A DNA stretch of 64,000 nt from Doris montereyensis (lineage: Eukaryota; Mollusca; Gastropoda; Nudibranchia; Dorididae). A model generated the notes under the pieces. It made no database searches. It saw only the letters and a program-made list of their open reading frames with translations, and was not told where the DNA came from. Where the stretch lies: NCBI GenBank assembly GCA_037039925.1, contig JAXRKP010000543.1, forward strand, positions 1 to 64,000, read 5' to 3'. The translations under genes and the position numbers were made by a program. Positions 23,436 through 37,640 of the stretch are shown piece after piece (the first letter of the stretch is position 1; each line of letters begins with the position of its first letter).

Positions 23436-26400
23436 TGTTGGATAGAGGTAGTGGACAGAGTGGTGGATAAGTAGTGGACAGAAGTGTTGGATAGAGAATG
23501 GTGGATAAGTGTTGGATAAGAAGTAGTGGATAAGTGTTGGATAGAATGGTGGATAAGTAGTGGACAGAGTGGTGGATAAGTGTTGGATAAAGTGTTGGAC
23601 AGAGTAGTGGACAGAGTGTTGGATGAGTGTTGAATAGACAAGTGTTGGATAGAGTAGTAGACAGAGTGTTGGATAGAGTGTTGGATAGTGTTGGATAAGT
23701 AGTGGACAAGTGGTGGATAGAGTGTTGGATAGAGTAGTGGATAAGTGGTGGATAGAGCAGTGGACAGAGTGTTGGATAGAAGTGGTGGACAGAGTGTTGG
23801 ATAGAAGTGTTGGATAGAGTAGTGGACAGAGTGTTGGATAGAGTAGTAGTGGATGAAGTAGTGGACAGAGTGTTTAGATAGTGGAGAGTGTTGGATAGAG
23901 TTTGGACAAGTGTTGGATAGAGTGTTGGATAGAGTAGTGGACAGAGTGTTGGATAGAGAGTAGTGGACAGAGTGTTGGATAAGTAGTGGACAGAGTGTTG
24001 GATAGAGTAGTGGATAGAGTAGTGGACAAGTGTTGGATAGAGTAGTGGACAGAGTGTTGGATAGAGTGTTGGATAGAGTAGTGGATAGTGTAGTGGATAG
24101 AAGTAGTGGACAGAAGTGTTGGATAAGTAGTGGACAGAGTGTTGCATAAGTGTTGGATAGAGTAGTGGATAGAAGTGTTGGATAGAGTAGTGGACAGAAG
24201 TGTTGGATAAAGTGTTGGATAAGTAGTGGATAGAGTGTTGGATAGAGTATGGAGAGAAGTGTTTGATAGAGTAGTGGATAAGTGTTGGATAGGTAGTGGA
24301 CAGAGTGTTTGGATGAAGTAGTGGACAGAGTGTTGGATAGTGGTGTGTGGATGAAGTAGTGGATAAGTGTTGGATAGAGTAGTGGACAGAAGTGTTTGAT
24401 AGAGTGTTGGATAGTGTTGGATAGAGTAGTGGACAGAGTGTTGGATAGAGTAGTGGACAGAGTGTGGATAAGAGTAGTGGACAGAAGTAGTGGATAGAGT
24501 GTTGGATAGAAGTAGTGGACAGAGTGTTTGATAGAGTAGTGGACAAGAGTGTTGGATAGAGTAGTGGACAGAGTGTTGATAGAGTAGTGGACAAAGTGTT
24601 GGATAGAGTAGTGGACAAGAGTGTTTGATAGAGTAGTGGATAGAAGTGTTTGATAGAGTAGTGGATAGAGTGTTGGATAAGTGTTGGATAGAGTGTTGGA
24701 TAGAGTAGTGGACAGAGTGTTGGATAGAGTGGTGGATAAGTGTTGGATGAGAGTAGTGGACAGAGTAGTGGATAAGTAGTGGATAGAGTGTTGGATAGAG
24801 TAGTGGATAGAGTGTTTGATACAACAGTGGATAGAGTGTTGGATAGAGTAGTGGACAAAGTGTTGGATAGAGTAGTGGATAAAGTGTTGGATAGAGTAGT
24901 GGACAAAGTGTTGGATAGAGTAGTGGATAAAGTGTTGGACAGAGTGTTTGGATAGAGTAGTGGACAAGTGTTGGATAGCGTAGTTGGATAGAGTGTTTGG
25001 ATAAAGTAGTGGATGGAGTGTTGGATAAGTAGTGGACAAAGTGTTGGATAGAGTAGTGGACAGAGTGTTGGATAAGAGTAGTGGACAGAGTGTTGGATAG
25101 AGTGTTGGATAGAGTAGTGGACAGAGTGTTGGATAGAGTAGTGGACAGAGTGTTGGATAGAGTAGTGGATAAGTGTTGGATAGAGTGTTGGATAGAGTGT
25201 GGACAGAGTGTTGGATAGAGTAGTGGACAGAAGTGTTGGATAGAGTAGTGGACAGAGTGTGGATGAGTGTTGGATAGAGTAGTGGATAGCGTGTTGGATG
25301 ATGGATAGAGTAGTGGATAGAGTAGTGTTGGAGTGTTGGATAGAGTAGTGGACAGAGTAGTGGATAGAGTAGTGGATAGAGTGTTGGATAAGTGTTGGAC
25401 AAGTGTTGAGATAAGTAGTGGACAGAATGTTGGATAGAGAGTGGACAGAGTGTTGGATAGAGTGTGGATAAGTGTTGGATAGAGTAGTGGACAAGTGTTG
25501 CATAGAGTAGTGGTGTTGGATAAGTGTTGGACAAGTGTTGGATAGAGTAGTGGATAGAGTAGTGGACAGAGTGTTGGATAGAAGATAGCGTGTTGGACAA
25601 GTGTTGAATGAAGTTGTGGAGTGTTGGATAAGTAGTGGACAGAGTGTTGGATAGAAGTAGTGGATAGAAGTGTTGGATAAGTAGTGGATAAGTGGTGGAT
25701 AGTTTGGACAGAATAGTGGACAAAGTGTTGGTGGACAAAGTGTTGGATAGAGTAGTGGACAAAGTGTTGGATAAGTGGACAAGTGTTGGATAGAGTGTTG
25801 GATAGAAGTAGTGGATAGAGTGGTGGATAAGAGTAGTGGACAAAGTGTTGGATAGTGTTGGATAGAGTAGTGGATAGAGTAGTAGGAGCAGAGTTGGATA
25901 GAGTGTTGGATAAGTAGTGGATAGAAGTGTTGGATAGAGTGTTGGATAGAGTAGTGGACAGAGTAGTTGGATAGAGTGTTGGATAAGTGGACAGAGTGGA
26001 TAAGTGTTGGATAGAGTGTTGGATGTTAGAGTAAAGTGGACAGAGTGTTGGATAGAAGTAGTGGACAGAGTGTTGGATAGAGTAGTGGACAAGTGTTGGA
26101 TAGAGTAGTGGACAGAGTGTTGGATAGAATAGTGGACAGAGTGTTGGATGAGTAGTGGACAAGTGTTGGATAGAGTAGTGGATAAAGTAGTGTTGGATAG
26201 AGTGTTGGATAGAGTGTTGGATAGAGTGGTGGTGTTGGATAAAAGTGTTGGATGGTAGTGGACAGAGTGTTGTGGACAGAGTGTTGGATAGAGTAGTGGA
26301 TAGAGTAGTGGATAGAGTGTTGGATAAGTGTTGGAGTAGTGGATAGAGTAGTTGGATAAGTGTTGGATAGAGTAGTGGACAAAGTGTTGGAGTGTTGGAT

Positions 26401-29400
26401 AAGTGTGGATAGAGTAGTGGATAAGTGTTGGATAGAGTAGTGGACAAGTGTTGGATAGAGTAGTGGACAAAGTGTTGGATATGGTGGATAGAGTGTTGGA
26501 TAAAGTGTTGGATAGAGTGGTGGATAAAGTAGTGGATAGAGTGGTGGATAGAGTAGTGGACAAGTGTTGGATAAGTATTGGATAGAGTGGATAGAGTAGT
26601 GGACAGAGTGTTGGATAGTGTAGTGGACAGAGTGTTGGACAGAGTGTTGGATAAGTGGTAAGTGGTGGTGGAAGTAGTGGACAAAGTAGTGGACAGAGTG
26701 TTGGATAAAGTGTTGGATAGAGTAGTGGACAAAGTGTTGGACAGAGTGTGGACAAAGTGTTGGATAGAGTAGTGGACAGAGTGTTGGATAGAAGTAGTGG
26801 ACAAGTGTTGGATAGAGTGTTGGATAAAGTAGTGGATAGAGTGTTGGATAGAGTAGTGGATAAAGTGTTGGATAGAGTAGTGGATAGAGTAGTGTTGGAT
26901 AGTGTTGGATAATGGATGGACAGAGTGTTAGATAAGTAGTGGACAGAGTGTGCATAGAGTAGTGGACAAGTGTTGGATAAGTAGTGAGACAAGTGTTGGA
27001 GTAGTGGATAGTAGTGAACAGGGAAAGTGTGGACATAGTTGGATAGAGTATGGATAGTGTTGGATAAGTAGTGGACAGAAGTGTTGGATAGAATGGTGGA
27101 TAGAGTAGTGGACAGAGTGTTGGATAAGTAGTGTTAAGATAAGTGTTGGATAGAGTAGTGGACAGAGTGTTGGATAGAGTGTTGGATAGAGTATTGGATA
27201 GAGTGTTGGATAGAGTAATTGGATAGAGAGTGTTGGACAGAGTAGTGGACAGAGTGTTGGATAGAGTGGTGGATAGACTAGTGGACAGAGTGTTGGATAG
27301 AGTAGTGGATAGAGTGGTGGACAGAGTAGTGGATAGAGTGTTGGACAGAGTGTTGGATAGAGTAGTGGACAGAGTGTTGGATAGTGGACAGTAGTGGACA
27401 GAGTGTTGGATAGAGTAGTGGATAGAGTGTTGGATAGAGTAGTGGACAGAGTTTTTGCATGGAGTAGTGGATAGAGTGTTGGATAGAGTAGTGGACAGAG
27501 TGTTGCATAGAGTAGTGGACAGAGTGGTGGATAGAATGGTGGATAGAGTAGTGGATAGAGTGTTGGATAGAGTAGTGGACAGAGTGTTGGATAGAATGGT
27601 GGATAGAGAGTAGTGGACAGAGTGGTGGATAGAGTGTTAGATAGAGTGTTGGATAGAGTAGTAGACAGAGTGTTGGATAGGAGTGTTGGATAGAGTATTG
27701 GATAGAGTAGTGGATAGAGTGGTGGATAGAGCAGTTGACAGAGTGTTGGATAGAGTAGTGGATAGAGTGGTGGATAGACTAGTGGACAGAGTGTTGGATA
27801 AAGTGTTGGATAGAGTAGTGGACAGAGTGTTGGATAGAGTAGTGGACAGAGTGTTGGATAGAGTGTTGATAGAGTAGTGGATAGAGTAGTGGACAGAGTG
27901 TTGGATAGAGTAGTGGATAGAGTGTTGGATAGAGTAGTGGACAGAGTTTTGCATAGAGTAGTGGATAAGTGTTGGATAGAGTAGTGGATAGAGTAGTGGA
28001 CAGAGTGTTGCATAGAGTAGTGGACAGAGTGGTGGATAGAGTGTTGGATAGAGTAGTGGATAGAGTGTTGGATAGAGTAGTGGATAGAGTGTTGGATAGA
28101 ATGGTGGATAGAGTAGTGGACAGAGTGTTGATAGAGTGTTGGATAGAGTAGTGGATAGAGTAGTGGACAGAGTGTTGGATAGAGTAGTGGATAGAGTAGT
28201 GGACAGAGTGTTGGATAGAGTAGTGGATAGAGTAGTTGGATAGAGTAGTGGACAAAGTGTTGGATAGAGTGTTGGATAGAGTAGTTGGATAGAGTAGTGG
28301 ACAAAGTGTTGGATAGAGTAGTGGACAAAGTGTTGATAGAGTAGTGGACAAAGTGTTGGATAGAGTAGTGGATAGAGTGGTGGATAGAGTAGTGGACAAA
28401 GTGTTGGATAGAGTAGTGGATAGGAGTAGTGGACAGAGTGTTGGATAGAGTAGTGGACAGAGTGTTGGATTGAGTAGTGGACAGAGTGTTGGATAGAGTA
28501 GTGGACAGAGTGTTGGATAGAGTAGTGGACAGAGTGTTGGATTGAGTAGTGGACAGAGTGTTGGATAGAGTGGTGGACAGAGTGTTGGATAGAGTAGTGG
28601 ACAGAGTAGTTGACAGAGTGTTGGATAGAATAGTGGATAGAGTGTTGGATAGAGAGTGGATAGAATAATGGATAGAGTAGTGGACAGAGAGTTGGATAGA
28701 GTGGTGAATAGAAGTAGTGGATAGAGTGTTGGATAGAGTAGTGGATAGAGTGGTGGACAGAGTGGTGGACAGAGTGTTGGACAGAGTGTTGGATAGAGTG
28801 GTGGATAGAGTAGTGGATAGAGTGGTGGACAGAGTGTGGATAGAGTAGTGGACAGAGTAGTGGACAGAGTGGTAGACAGAGTGTTGGATAGAGTGGTGGA
28901 TAGAGTAGTGGATAGAGTGGTGGACAGAGTGTTGGATAGAGTAGTGGATAGAGTAGTGGATAGAGTGGTAGTGGACAGAGTGTTGGATAGAGTGGTGGAT
29001 AGAGTAGTGGACAGAGTGTTGGATAAAGTAGTGGACAGAGTGTTGATAGAGTAGTGGACAAAGTAGTTGGATAGAGTAGTGGACAGAGTGTTGGATAGGA
29101 GTAGTGGATATAGTGTTGGATAGAGTGGTGGACAGAGTAGTGACAGAGTGTTGGATAAAGTAGTGGACAGAGTAGTGGATAGAGTGTTGGATAGAGTGTT
29201 GGACAGAGTAGTGGACAGAGTGTTGATAGAGTGTTGGACAGAGTAGTGGAGGTTGTTGACAGAGTAGTGGACAGAGTGTTGGACAGAGTAGTGGATAGAG
29301 TGTTGGACAAGAGTAGTGGACAGAGTGTTGGATAGTGGAGTGTTGGACAGAGTAGTGGACAGAGTGTTGGATAGAGTGTGGACAGAGTGTTGGATAGAGT

Positions 29401-29905
29401 AGTGGACAGAGTGTTGGAGAGAGTGTTGGACAGAGTAGTGGATAGAGTGTTGGATAGCGTAGTGGATAGAGTAGTGGACAGAGTGTTGGATAGAGTAGTG
29501 TTGGACAGAGTAGTGGACAGAGTGTTGGATAGAGTAGTGGACAGAGTGTTGGGTAGAGTAGTGGATAGAGTAGTGGACAGAGTAATGGACAGAGTGTTGA
29601 TAGAGTAGTGGATAGAGTAGTGGACAGAGTGTTGGATAGAGTAGTGGACAGAGTGTTGATAGAGTAGTGGACAGAGTAGTTGATAGAGTAGTGGACAGAG
29701 TTGTTGGACAGAGTAGTGGACAGTAGTGGTTTGATAGAGTAGTGGACAGAATGTTGGATAGAGTAGTGGACAGAGTTTTTTGATAGAGTAGTGGACAGAG
29801 TGTTGGATAGAGTAGTGGACAAAGTGTTGATAGAGTAGTGGACAGAGTGTTGGATAGAGTAGTGGACAAAGTGTTGGATAGAGTAGTGGACAGAGTGTTG
29901 GATAG
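23436..29905. repeat. Satellite part A: 12-bp-based array (AGTGTTGGATAG / AGTAGTGGACAG)
   Basis: About 6.5 kb of two alternating 12-mers, AGTGTTGGATAG and AGTAGTGGACAG, forming an imperfect 24-bp unit. From 23,436 to about 27,060 there are many 1-4-bp deletions (for example GGATAAGTGTTGG); from 27,100 to 29,900 units are cleaner. The minus strand contains no stop in the unit, so frames up to 1,240 codons appear, translating as LSTTLSN or STTLSNT repeats. They carry no protein domains. The left edge is fused in frame to a gypsy pol remnant. Confidence 0.95.
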
Positions 29906-31190
29906 AGTAGTGGGAGGGGTAATGGACAGAGTAGTGGCAGGGTAGTGGACAGAGTAGTGGCAGGGTAGTGGACAGGGTAGTGGACAGAGTAGTGGCAGGG
30001 TAGTGGACAGAGTAGTGACATGGTAGTCGACAGAGTAGTGACAGGTTAGTGGACAGAGTAGTGGCAGGGTAGTGGACAGAGTAGTGACAGGTTAGTGGAC
30101 AGAGTAGTGACAGGTTAGTGGACAGAGTAGTGACAGGTTAGTGGACAGGGTAGTGACAAGGTAGTGGACAGAGTAGTGACAGGTTAGTGGACAGAGTAGT
30201 GACAGGTTAGTGGACAGAGTAGTGACAGGGTAGTAGACAGAGTAGTGACAGGTTAGTGGACAGAGTAGTGACAGGTTAGTGGACAGAGTAGTGACAGGGT
30301 AGTAGACAGAGTAGTGACAGGTTAGTAGACAGAGTAGTGACAAGGTAGTGGACAGAGTAGTGACAGGTTAGTAGACAGAGTAGTGACAAGGTAGTAGACA
30401 GAGTAGTGACAGGTTAGTGGACAGAGTAGTGACAGGTTAGTAGACAGAGTAGTGACAAGGTAGTAGACAGAGTAGTGACAGAGTTAGTAGACAGAGTAGT
30501 GACAGGTTAGTAGACAGAGTAGTGACAGGTTAGTAGACAGAGTAGTGACAGGTAGTGGACAGAGTAGTGACAGGTTAGTAGACAGAGTAGTGACAAGGTA
30601 GTGGACAGAGTAGTGACAGGTTAGTGGACAGAGTAGTGACAGGGTAGTAGACAGAGTAGTGACAGGTTAGTAGACAGAGTAGTGACAGGTTAGGTGGACA
30701 GAGTAGTGACAGGTTAGTGGACAGAGTAGTGACAGGGTAGTATAGACAGAGTAGTGACAGGTTAGTGGACAGAGTAGTGACAGGTTAGTGGACAGAGTAG
30801 TGGACAGGGTAGTGACAAGGTAGTGGACAGAGTAGTGACAAGTTAGTGGACAGAGTAGTGACAGGTTAGTGGACAGAGTAGTGACAGGGTAGTGGACAGA
30901 GTAGTGACAGGATAGTGGGCAGAGTAGTGACAGGGTAGTAGACAGAGTAGTGGTTAGTGGACAGAGTAGTGACAGGTTAGTGGACAGAGTAGTGACAGGT
31001 TAGTGGACAGAGTAGTGACAGGGTAGTGGACAGGTTAGTGGACAGAGTAGTGACATGGTAGTGGACAGAGTAGTGACAGGGTAGTGGACAGAGTAGTGAC
31101 AGGTTAGTGGACAGAGTAGTGACAGGTTAGGGTGGACAGAGTAGTGACAGGTTAGTGGACAGAGTAGTGACAGGGTGTGGACAGGGTAGT
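29906..31190. repeat. Satellite part B1: GTGACAGGTTAGTGGACAG-type units
   Basis: The same 12-mer scaffold as part A, but GTTGGATAG is replaced by TAGTGACAG. The dominant 24-mer contains AGTGACAGGTTAGTGGACAG. The transition zone at 29,905-30,010 has GTAGTGGCAGGG units. Minus-strand frames read CHYSVHYP and similar repeats. Confidence 0.93.
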
Positions 31191-34100
31191 GGACAGAGTA
31201 GTGACAGGATGGTGACAGAGTAGTGGCAGGATGGTAGACATAGTAGTGACAGGGTAGTAGACAGAGTAGTGACAGGGTGGTAGACAGGGTAGTAGACAGA
31301 GGTGGTAGACAGAGTAGTGGCAGGGTAGTGGACAGAGTAGTGATAGGGTGGTAGACAGAGTAGTGACAGGATAGTGGACAGAGTAAGTGGCAGGGGTGGT
31401 AGACAGGGTGGTGACAGGGTAGTAGACAGGGTGGTAGACAGGGCAGTAGACAGAGTAGTGACAGGGTAGTAGACAGGGTGGTAGACAGAGTAGTGGCTGG
31501 GTAGTAGACAGAGTAGTGACAGTGGTAGTGGACAGAGTAGTGACAGGGTAGTAGACAGAGTAGTGACAGGGTAGTAGACAGGGTGGTAGACAGAGTAGTG
31601 ACTGGGTAGTAGACAGAGTAGTGACAGGGTAGTGGACAGAGTAGTGACAGGGTAGTAGACAGAGTAGTGACAGGGTAGTAGACAGAGTAGTGACAGGGTA
31701 GTGGACAGAGTAGTGACAGGGTAGTAGACAGAGTAGTGACAGGGTAGTAGACAGAGTAGTGACAGGGTAGTGGACAGAGTAGTGACAGGGTAGTAGACAG
31801 AGTAGTGACAGGGTAGTAGACAGGGTGGTAGACAGAGTGGTGGACAGAGTAGTGACAGGGTAGTAGACAGGGGGTAGACAGAGTAGTGACTGGGTAGTAG
31901 ACAGAGTAGTGACAGGGTAGTGGACAGAGTAGTGGCAGGGTGGTAGACAGAGTAGTGGCAGGGTAGTGGACAGAGTAGTGACAGGGTGGTAGACAGAGTA
32001 GTGACAGGGTGGTAGACAGAGTAGTGACAGGGTGGTAGACAGAGTAGTAGACAGAGTAGTGACAGGGTAGGGTAGACAGAGTAGTGGCAGGGTAATGGAC
32101 AGAGTAGTGAGAGGGTGGTAGACAGAGTAGTGAGAGGGTGGTAGACAGAGTGACAAGTGGCAAGGTAGTGATAGGGTAGTAGACAGAGTAGTGATAGGGT
32201 AGTAGACAGAGTAGTGACAGGGTGGTAGACAGAGTAGTGGCAGGGTAGTGGACAGAGTAGTGACAGGGTGGTAGACAGAGTAGTGACAGGGTAGTAGACA
32301 GAGTAGTGACAGGGTAGTGATAGGGTAGTGACAGGGGTAGTAGTAGACAGAGTAGTGACAGGGTAGTGATAGGGTAGTGACAGGGTAGTGATAGGCAGTG
32401 ACAGGGTAGTAAACAGAGTAGTGACAGGGTAGTGACAGGGTAGTGACAGAGTAGGATAGGGTAGTAGACAGAGTAGTGACAGGTAGACAGAGTAGACATA
32501 GTAGTGACAGGGTGGTAGACAGAGTAGTGACAGGGTAGTGACAGGGTGGTAGACAGAGTAGTGACAGGGTGGTAGACAGAGTAGTGACAGGGTGGTAGAC
32601 AGAGTAGTGACAGGGTAGTAGACAGATTAGGACAGGGTGCAGTAGACAGGTAAGTGACAGGGTGGTAGACAGAGTAGTGACAGGGTGGTAGACAGATAAG
32701 TGACAGGGGTGGTAGACAGAGTAGTGACAGGGTGGTAGACAGAGTAGTGACAGGGTGGTAGTGACAGAGTAGTGACAGGGTGGTAGACAGAGTAGTGACA
32801 GGTAGTGGACAGAGTAGTGACAGGGTGGTAGACAGAGTAGTGGCAGTGTAGTGGACAGAGTAGTGACAGGGTGGTAGACAGAGTAGTGGCAGGGTAGTAG
32901 ACAGAGTAGTGATAGGGTAGTAGACAGAGTAGTGACAGGGTAGTGTGACAGGTAGTGGTAGACAGAGTAGTGACAGGGTGGTAGACATAGTGGCAGGGTA
33001 GTGATAGGGTGGTAGACAGAGTAGTGACAGGGTGGTAGACAGAGTAGAGGCAGGGTAGTGATAGGGTAGTAGACAGAGTAGTGATAGGGTAGTAGACAAA
33101 GTAGTGACAGTGTGGTAGAGACAGAGTAGTGACAGGGTGGTAGACAGAGTAGTGGACAGAGTGGTAGACAGAGTAGTGGCAGGGTAGTGATAGGGTAGTA
33201 GACAGAGTAGTGATAGGATAGTAGACAGAGTAGTGACAGGGTGGTAGACAGAGTAGTGACAGAGTGGTAGACAGAGTAGTGATAGGGTAGTAGACAGAGT
33301 AGTGACAGGGTGGTAGACAGAGTAGTGACAGGTGGTAGACAGAGTAGTGACAGGGTGGTAGACAGAGTAGTGGCAGGGTGGTAGACAGAGTAGTGATAGG
33401 GTAGTGGACAGAGTAGTGACAGGGGGTGACAGAGTAGTGACAGGGTGACAGTGACAGGGTGGTAGACAGAGTAGTGACAGGGTGGTAGACAGAGTAGTGA
33501 CAGGATGGTAGACAGAGTAGTGACAGGGTGGTAGACAGAGTAGTGACAGGGTGGTAGACATAGTAGTGACAGGGTGGTAGACAGAGTAGTGACAGGCTGG
33601 TAGACAGAGTAGTGACAGGGTGGTAGACATAGTAGTGACAGGGTGGTAGACAGAGTAGTGACAGGGTGGTAGACATAGTAGTGACAGGGTGGTAGACAGA
33701 GTAGTGATAGGGTGGTAGACAGAGTAGTGACAGGGTAGTGGACAGAGTAGGACAGGCAGAGTAGTGACAGGGGTGGTAGACAGAGTAGTGACAGGGTGGT
33801 AGACAGAGTAATGACAGGGTGGTAGACAGGGTGGTAGACAGAGTAGTGACAGGGTAGTGGTAGAGTAGTGACAGGGTGGTAGAGTAGTGACAGGGTGGTA
33901 GACAGATTAGTGACAGGGTAGTGGACAGAGTAGTGACAGGGTGGTAGACAGAGTAGTGACAGGGTAGTGACAGGGTGGTAGACAGAGTAGTGGACAGAGT
34001 AGCGACAGGGTAGTGGACAGGGTGGTAGACAGAGTAGTGACAGGGTAGTGGACAGGGTGGTAGACAGAGTAGTGACAGGGTAGTGGACAGGGTGGTAGAC

Positions 34101-37100
34101 AGAGTAGTGACAGGGTAGTGGACAGGGTGGTAGACAGAGTAGTGACAGTAGTGACAGGGTAGTGACAGAGTAGTGGACAGGGTGGTAGACAGAGTAGTGA
34201 CAGGGTAGTGGACAGGGTGGTAGACAGAGAGTGACAGGGTAGTGGACAGGGTGGTAGACAGAGTAGGACAGGTAGTAGTAGACAGAGTAGTGACAGGGTA
34301 GTAGACAGAGTAGTGACAGGGTGGTAGACAGAGTAGTGACAGGGTGGTAGACAGAGTAGTGACAGGGTGGTAGACAGAGTAGTGGCAGGGTGGTAGACAG
34401 AGTAGTGACAGGGGGTAGTGGACAGAGTAGTGAAAGAGTGGTAGACAGAGTAGTGGCAGGGTAGTGGACAGAGTAGTGACAGGGTAGTGGGCAGATTAGT
34501 GACAGGGTAGTGACAGGGTAGTGGACAGAGTAGTGGCACAGGGTAGTGACAGGGTAGTGACAGGGTAGTGACAGGGTAGTGGGCAGAGTAGTGACAGAGT
34601 AGTGACACAGAGTAGTGACAGGGTAATGGACAGAGTAGTGACAGGGTAGTGGGCAGAGTAGTGACAGGGTAGTGACAGGGTAGTTGGCAGAGTAGTGACA
34701 GGGTAGTGACAGAGTAGTGACAGAGTAGTGGACAGAGTAGTGACACAGGGTAGTGGACAGAGTAGTGACAGGGTAGCGACAGAGTGGTGACAGTGTAGTG
34801 GACAGAGCAGTGACAGGGTAGTGACAGGGTGGTGGACAGAGTAGTGACAGGGTGGACAGAGTAGTGACAGGGTAGTGACAGAGTAGTGACAGGGTAGTGA
34901 CAGGTAGTGGACAGAGTAGTGACAGGGTATTGGGCAGAGTAGTGACAGGGTAGTGGACAGAGTTGTGGATAGAGTAGTGACAGGGTAGTGGACAGAGTAG
35001 TGGGCAGAGTAGTGACAGGGTAGTGGACAGAGTAGTGGGCAGAGTAGTGACAGGGTAGTGGACAGTAGTGGGCAGAGAGTGACAGGGTAGTTGACAGAGT
35101 AGTGACAGGGTAGTGGGCAGAGTAGTGACAGGTTAGTGGACAGAGTAGTGACAGGTTAGTGGACAGAGTAGTGACAGGGTAGTGGGCAGAGTAGTGACAG
35201 AGTAGTGACAGGGTAGTGGACAGAGTAGTGACAGGTTAGTGGACAGAGTAGTGACAGGGTAGTGGGCAGAGTAGTGACAGGGTAGTGACAGGTTAGTGGA
35301 CAGAGTAGTGACAGGGTAGTGGACAGGGTAGTGGACAGAGTAGTGACAGAGTAGTGGACAGAGTAGTGACAGGGTAGTGGACAGAGTAGTGACACAGGGT
35401 AGTGGACAGAGTAGTGACAGGGTAGTGGACAGAGTAGTGGACAGAGTAGTGACAGGGTAGTGGGCAGAGTAGTGACAGGGTAGTGGACAGAGTAGTGACA
35501 GAGTAGTGACAGGGTAGTGGACAGAGTAGCGACAGGGTGGTAGACAGTAGTGGACAGAGTAGTGACAGGGTGGTAGACAGAGTAGTGGACAGAGTAGTGA
35601 CAGGGTAGTGGACAGAGTAGTGACAGGGTAGTGGGCAGATTAGTGACAGGGTAGTGGACAGAGTAGTGACAGAGTAGTGGACAGAGTAGTGACACAGGGT
35701 GGACAGAGTGGACAGGGTAGTGACAGGGTAGTGGGCAGAGTAGTGACAGAGTAGTGACACAGAGTAGTGACAGGGTAGTGGACAGAGTAGTGACAGGGTA
35801 GTGGGCAGAGTAGTGACAGGGTAGTGACAGGGTAGTGGGCAGAGTAGTGACAGAGTAGTGACAGAGTAGTGGACAGAGTAGTGACAGGGTAGTGACAGGG
35901 TAGTGGGCAGAGAAGTGACAGAGTAGTGACAGAGTAGTGGACAGAGTAGTGACACAGGGTAGTGGACAGAGTAGTGACAGGGTAGTGACAGAGTAGTGAC
36001 AGGGTAGTGGACAGAGTAGTGACAGGGTAGTGACAGGGTAGTGACAGGGTGGTGGACAGAGTAGTGACAGGGTAGTGACAGGGTAGTGACAGGGTAGTGA
36101 CAGAGTAGTGACAGGGTAGTGGACAGAGTAGTGACAGGGTAGTGGACAGAGTAGTGACAGGGGGTAGTGGGCAGAGTAGTGACAGGGTAGTGACAGGGTA
36201 GTGGACAGAGTAGTGACAGGGTAGTGGACAGGGTAGTGGACAGAGTAGTGACAGGGTAGTGGACAGAGTAGTGACACAGGGTAGTGGACAGAGTAGTGAC
36301 AGGGTAGTGGGCAGAGTAGTGGACAGAGTAGTGACAGGGTAGTGGACAGAGTAGTGACAGGGTAGTGGACAGAGTAGTGGACAGAGTAGTGACAGGGTAG
36401 TGGGCAGAGTAATGATAGGGTAGTGGGCAGAGTATTGACAGGGTAGTGGACAGAGTAGTGGGCAGAGTAGTGAGAGGGTAGTGGACAGAGTAGTGGGCAG
36501 AGTAGTGACAGGGTAGTGGACAGTAGTGGGCAGAGTAGTGACAGGGTAGTGGGCAGAGTAGTGACAGGGTAGTGACAGGGTAGTGGACAGGGTAGTGACA
36601 GGGTAGTAACAGAGTAGTGGACAGGTAGTGGACAGTGGCAGTGACAGAGAGTAGTGGACAGAGTAGTAGTGGGCAGAGTAGTAGTGGACAGAGTAGTGGA
36701 CAGGGTAGTGACAGAATAGTGACAGGGTAGTGGACAGAGTAGTGGACAGAGTAGTGACACAGGGTAGTGGACAGAGTAGTGGCACAGGGTAGTGACAGAG
36801 TAGTGGGGCAGTGGAGTAGTGACACTAGTGACAGAGTAGTGGCACAGCGTAGTGACAGAGTAGTGACACAGAGTAGTGACAGAGTAGTGGCACAGGGTAG
36901 TGGACAGAGTAGTGACACAGAGTAGTGACAGAGTAGTGGTGGCACAGGGTAGTGACAGAGTAGTGACACAGAGTAGTGACAGAGTAGTGACACAGAGTAG
37001 TGGACAGAGTAGTGACCGAGTAGTGACAGAGTAGTGACAGGGTAGTGACACAGAGTAGTGGACAGAGTAGTGACACAGAGTAGCGACAGGGTAGTGACAC

Positions 37101-37640
37101 AGAGTAGTGACAGAGTAATGACACAGAGTAGTGACACAAAGTAGTGACAGAGTAGTGACACAGAGTAGTGACAGAGTAGTGACACAGAGTAGTGACAAGG
37201 TAGTGGCACAGGGTAGTGACAGAGTAGTGACACAGAGTAGTGACACAGAGCAGTGACAGAGTTGTGACACAGAGTAGTGACAGAGTAGTGACACAGAGTA
37301 GTGGAGAGAGTAGTGACAGAGTTGTGACACAGAGTAGTGACAGAGTAGTGGACAGAGTAGTGACAAAGTTGTGACACAGAGTAGTGACAGAGTAGTGACA
37401 CAGAGTAGTGACAGAGTAGTGACAGGGTAGTGGACAGAGTAGTGACAGAATAGTGACAGGAGTAGTGACAGAGTAGTGACAGAGTAGTGACAGAGTAGTG
37501 ACAGGGTAGTGGACAGAGTAGTGACAGACTAGTGACAGGGTAGTGACAGGGTAGTGACAGAGTAGTGGACAGAGTAGTGACAGTGTAGTGGACAGAGTAG
37601 TGACAGGGTAGTGACAGAGTAGTGACAGGATAGTGGACAG
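31190..37640. repeat. Satellite part B2: first run of the V-X-Y block order
   Basis: Three successive subtypes share the scaffold AGTAGTGACAGG. V, with GGGTGGTAGACAG, runs to about 34,480. X, with GGGTAGTGGGCAGAG, runs from about 34,480 to 36,780. Y, with GTGACACAGAGTAG, runs from about 36,780 to 37,430, followed by a short mixed zone. Landmark variants here (GTAGAGG at 33,044; GCAGATTAGT at 34,491 and 35,635; AATGATAGGG at 36,411; CACAAA at 37,135) recur in the next block about 4.6-5.0 kb to the right. Confidence 0.85.
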
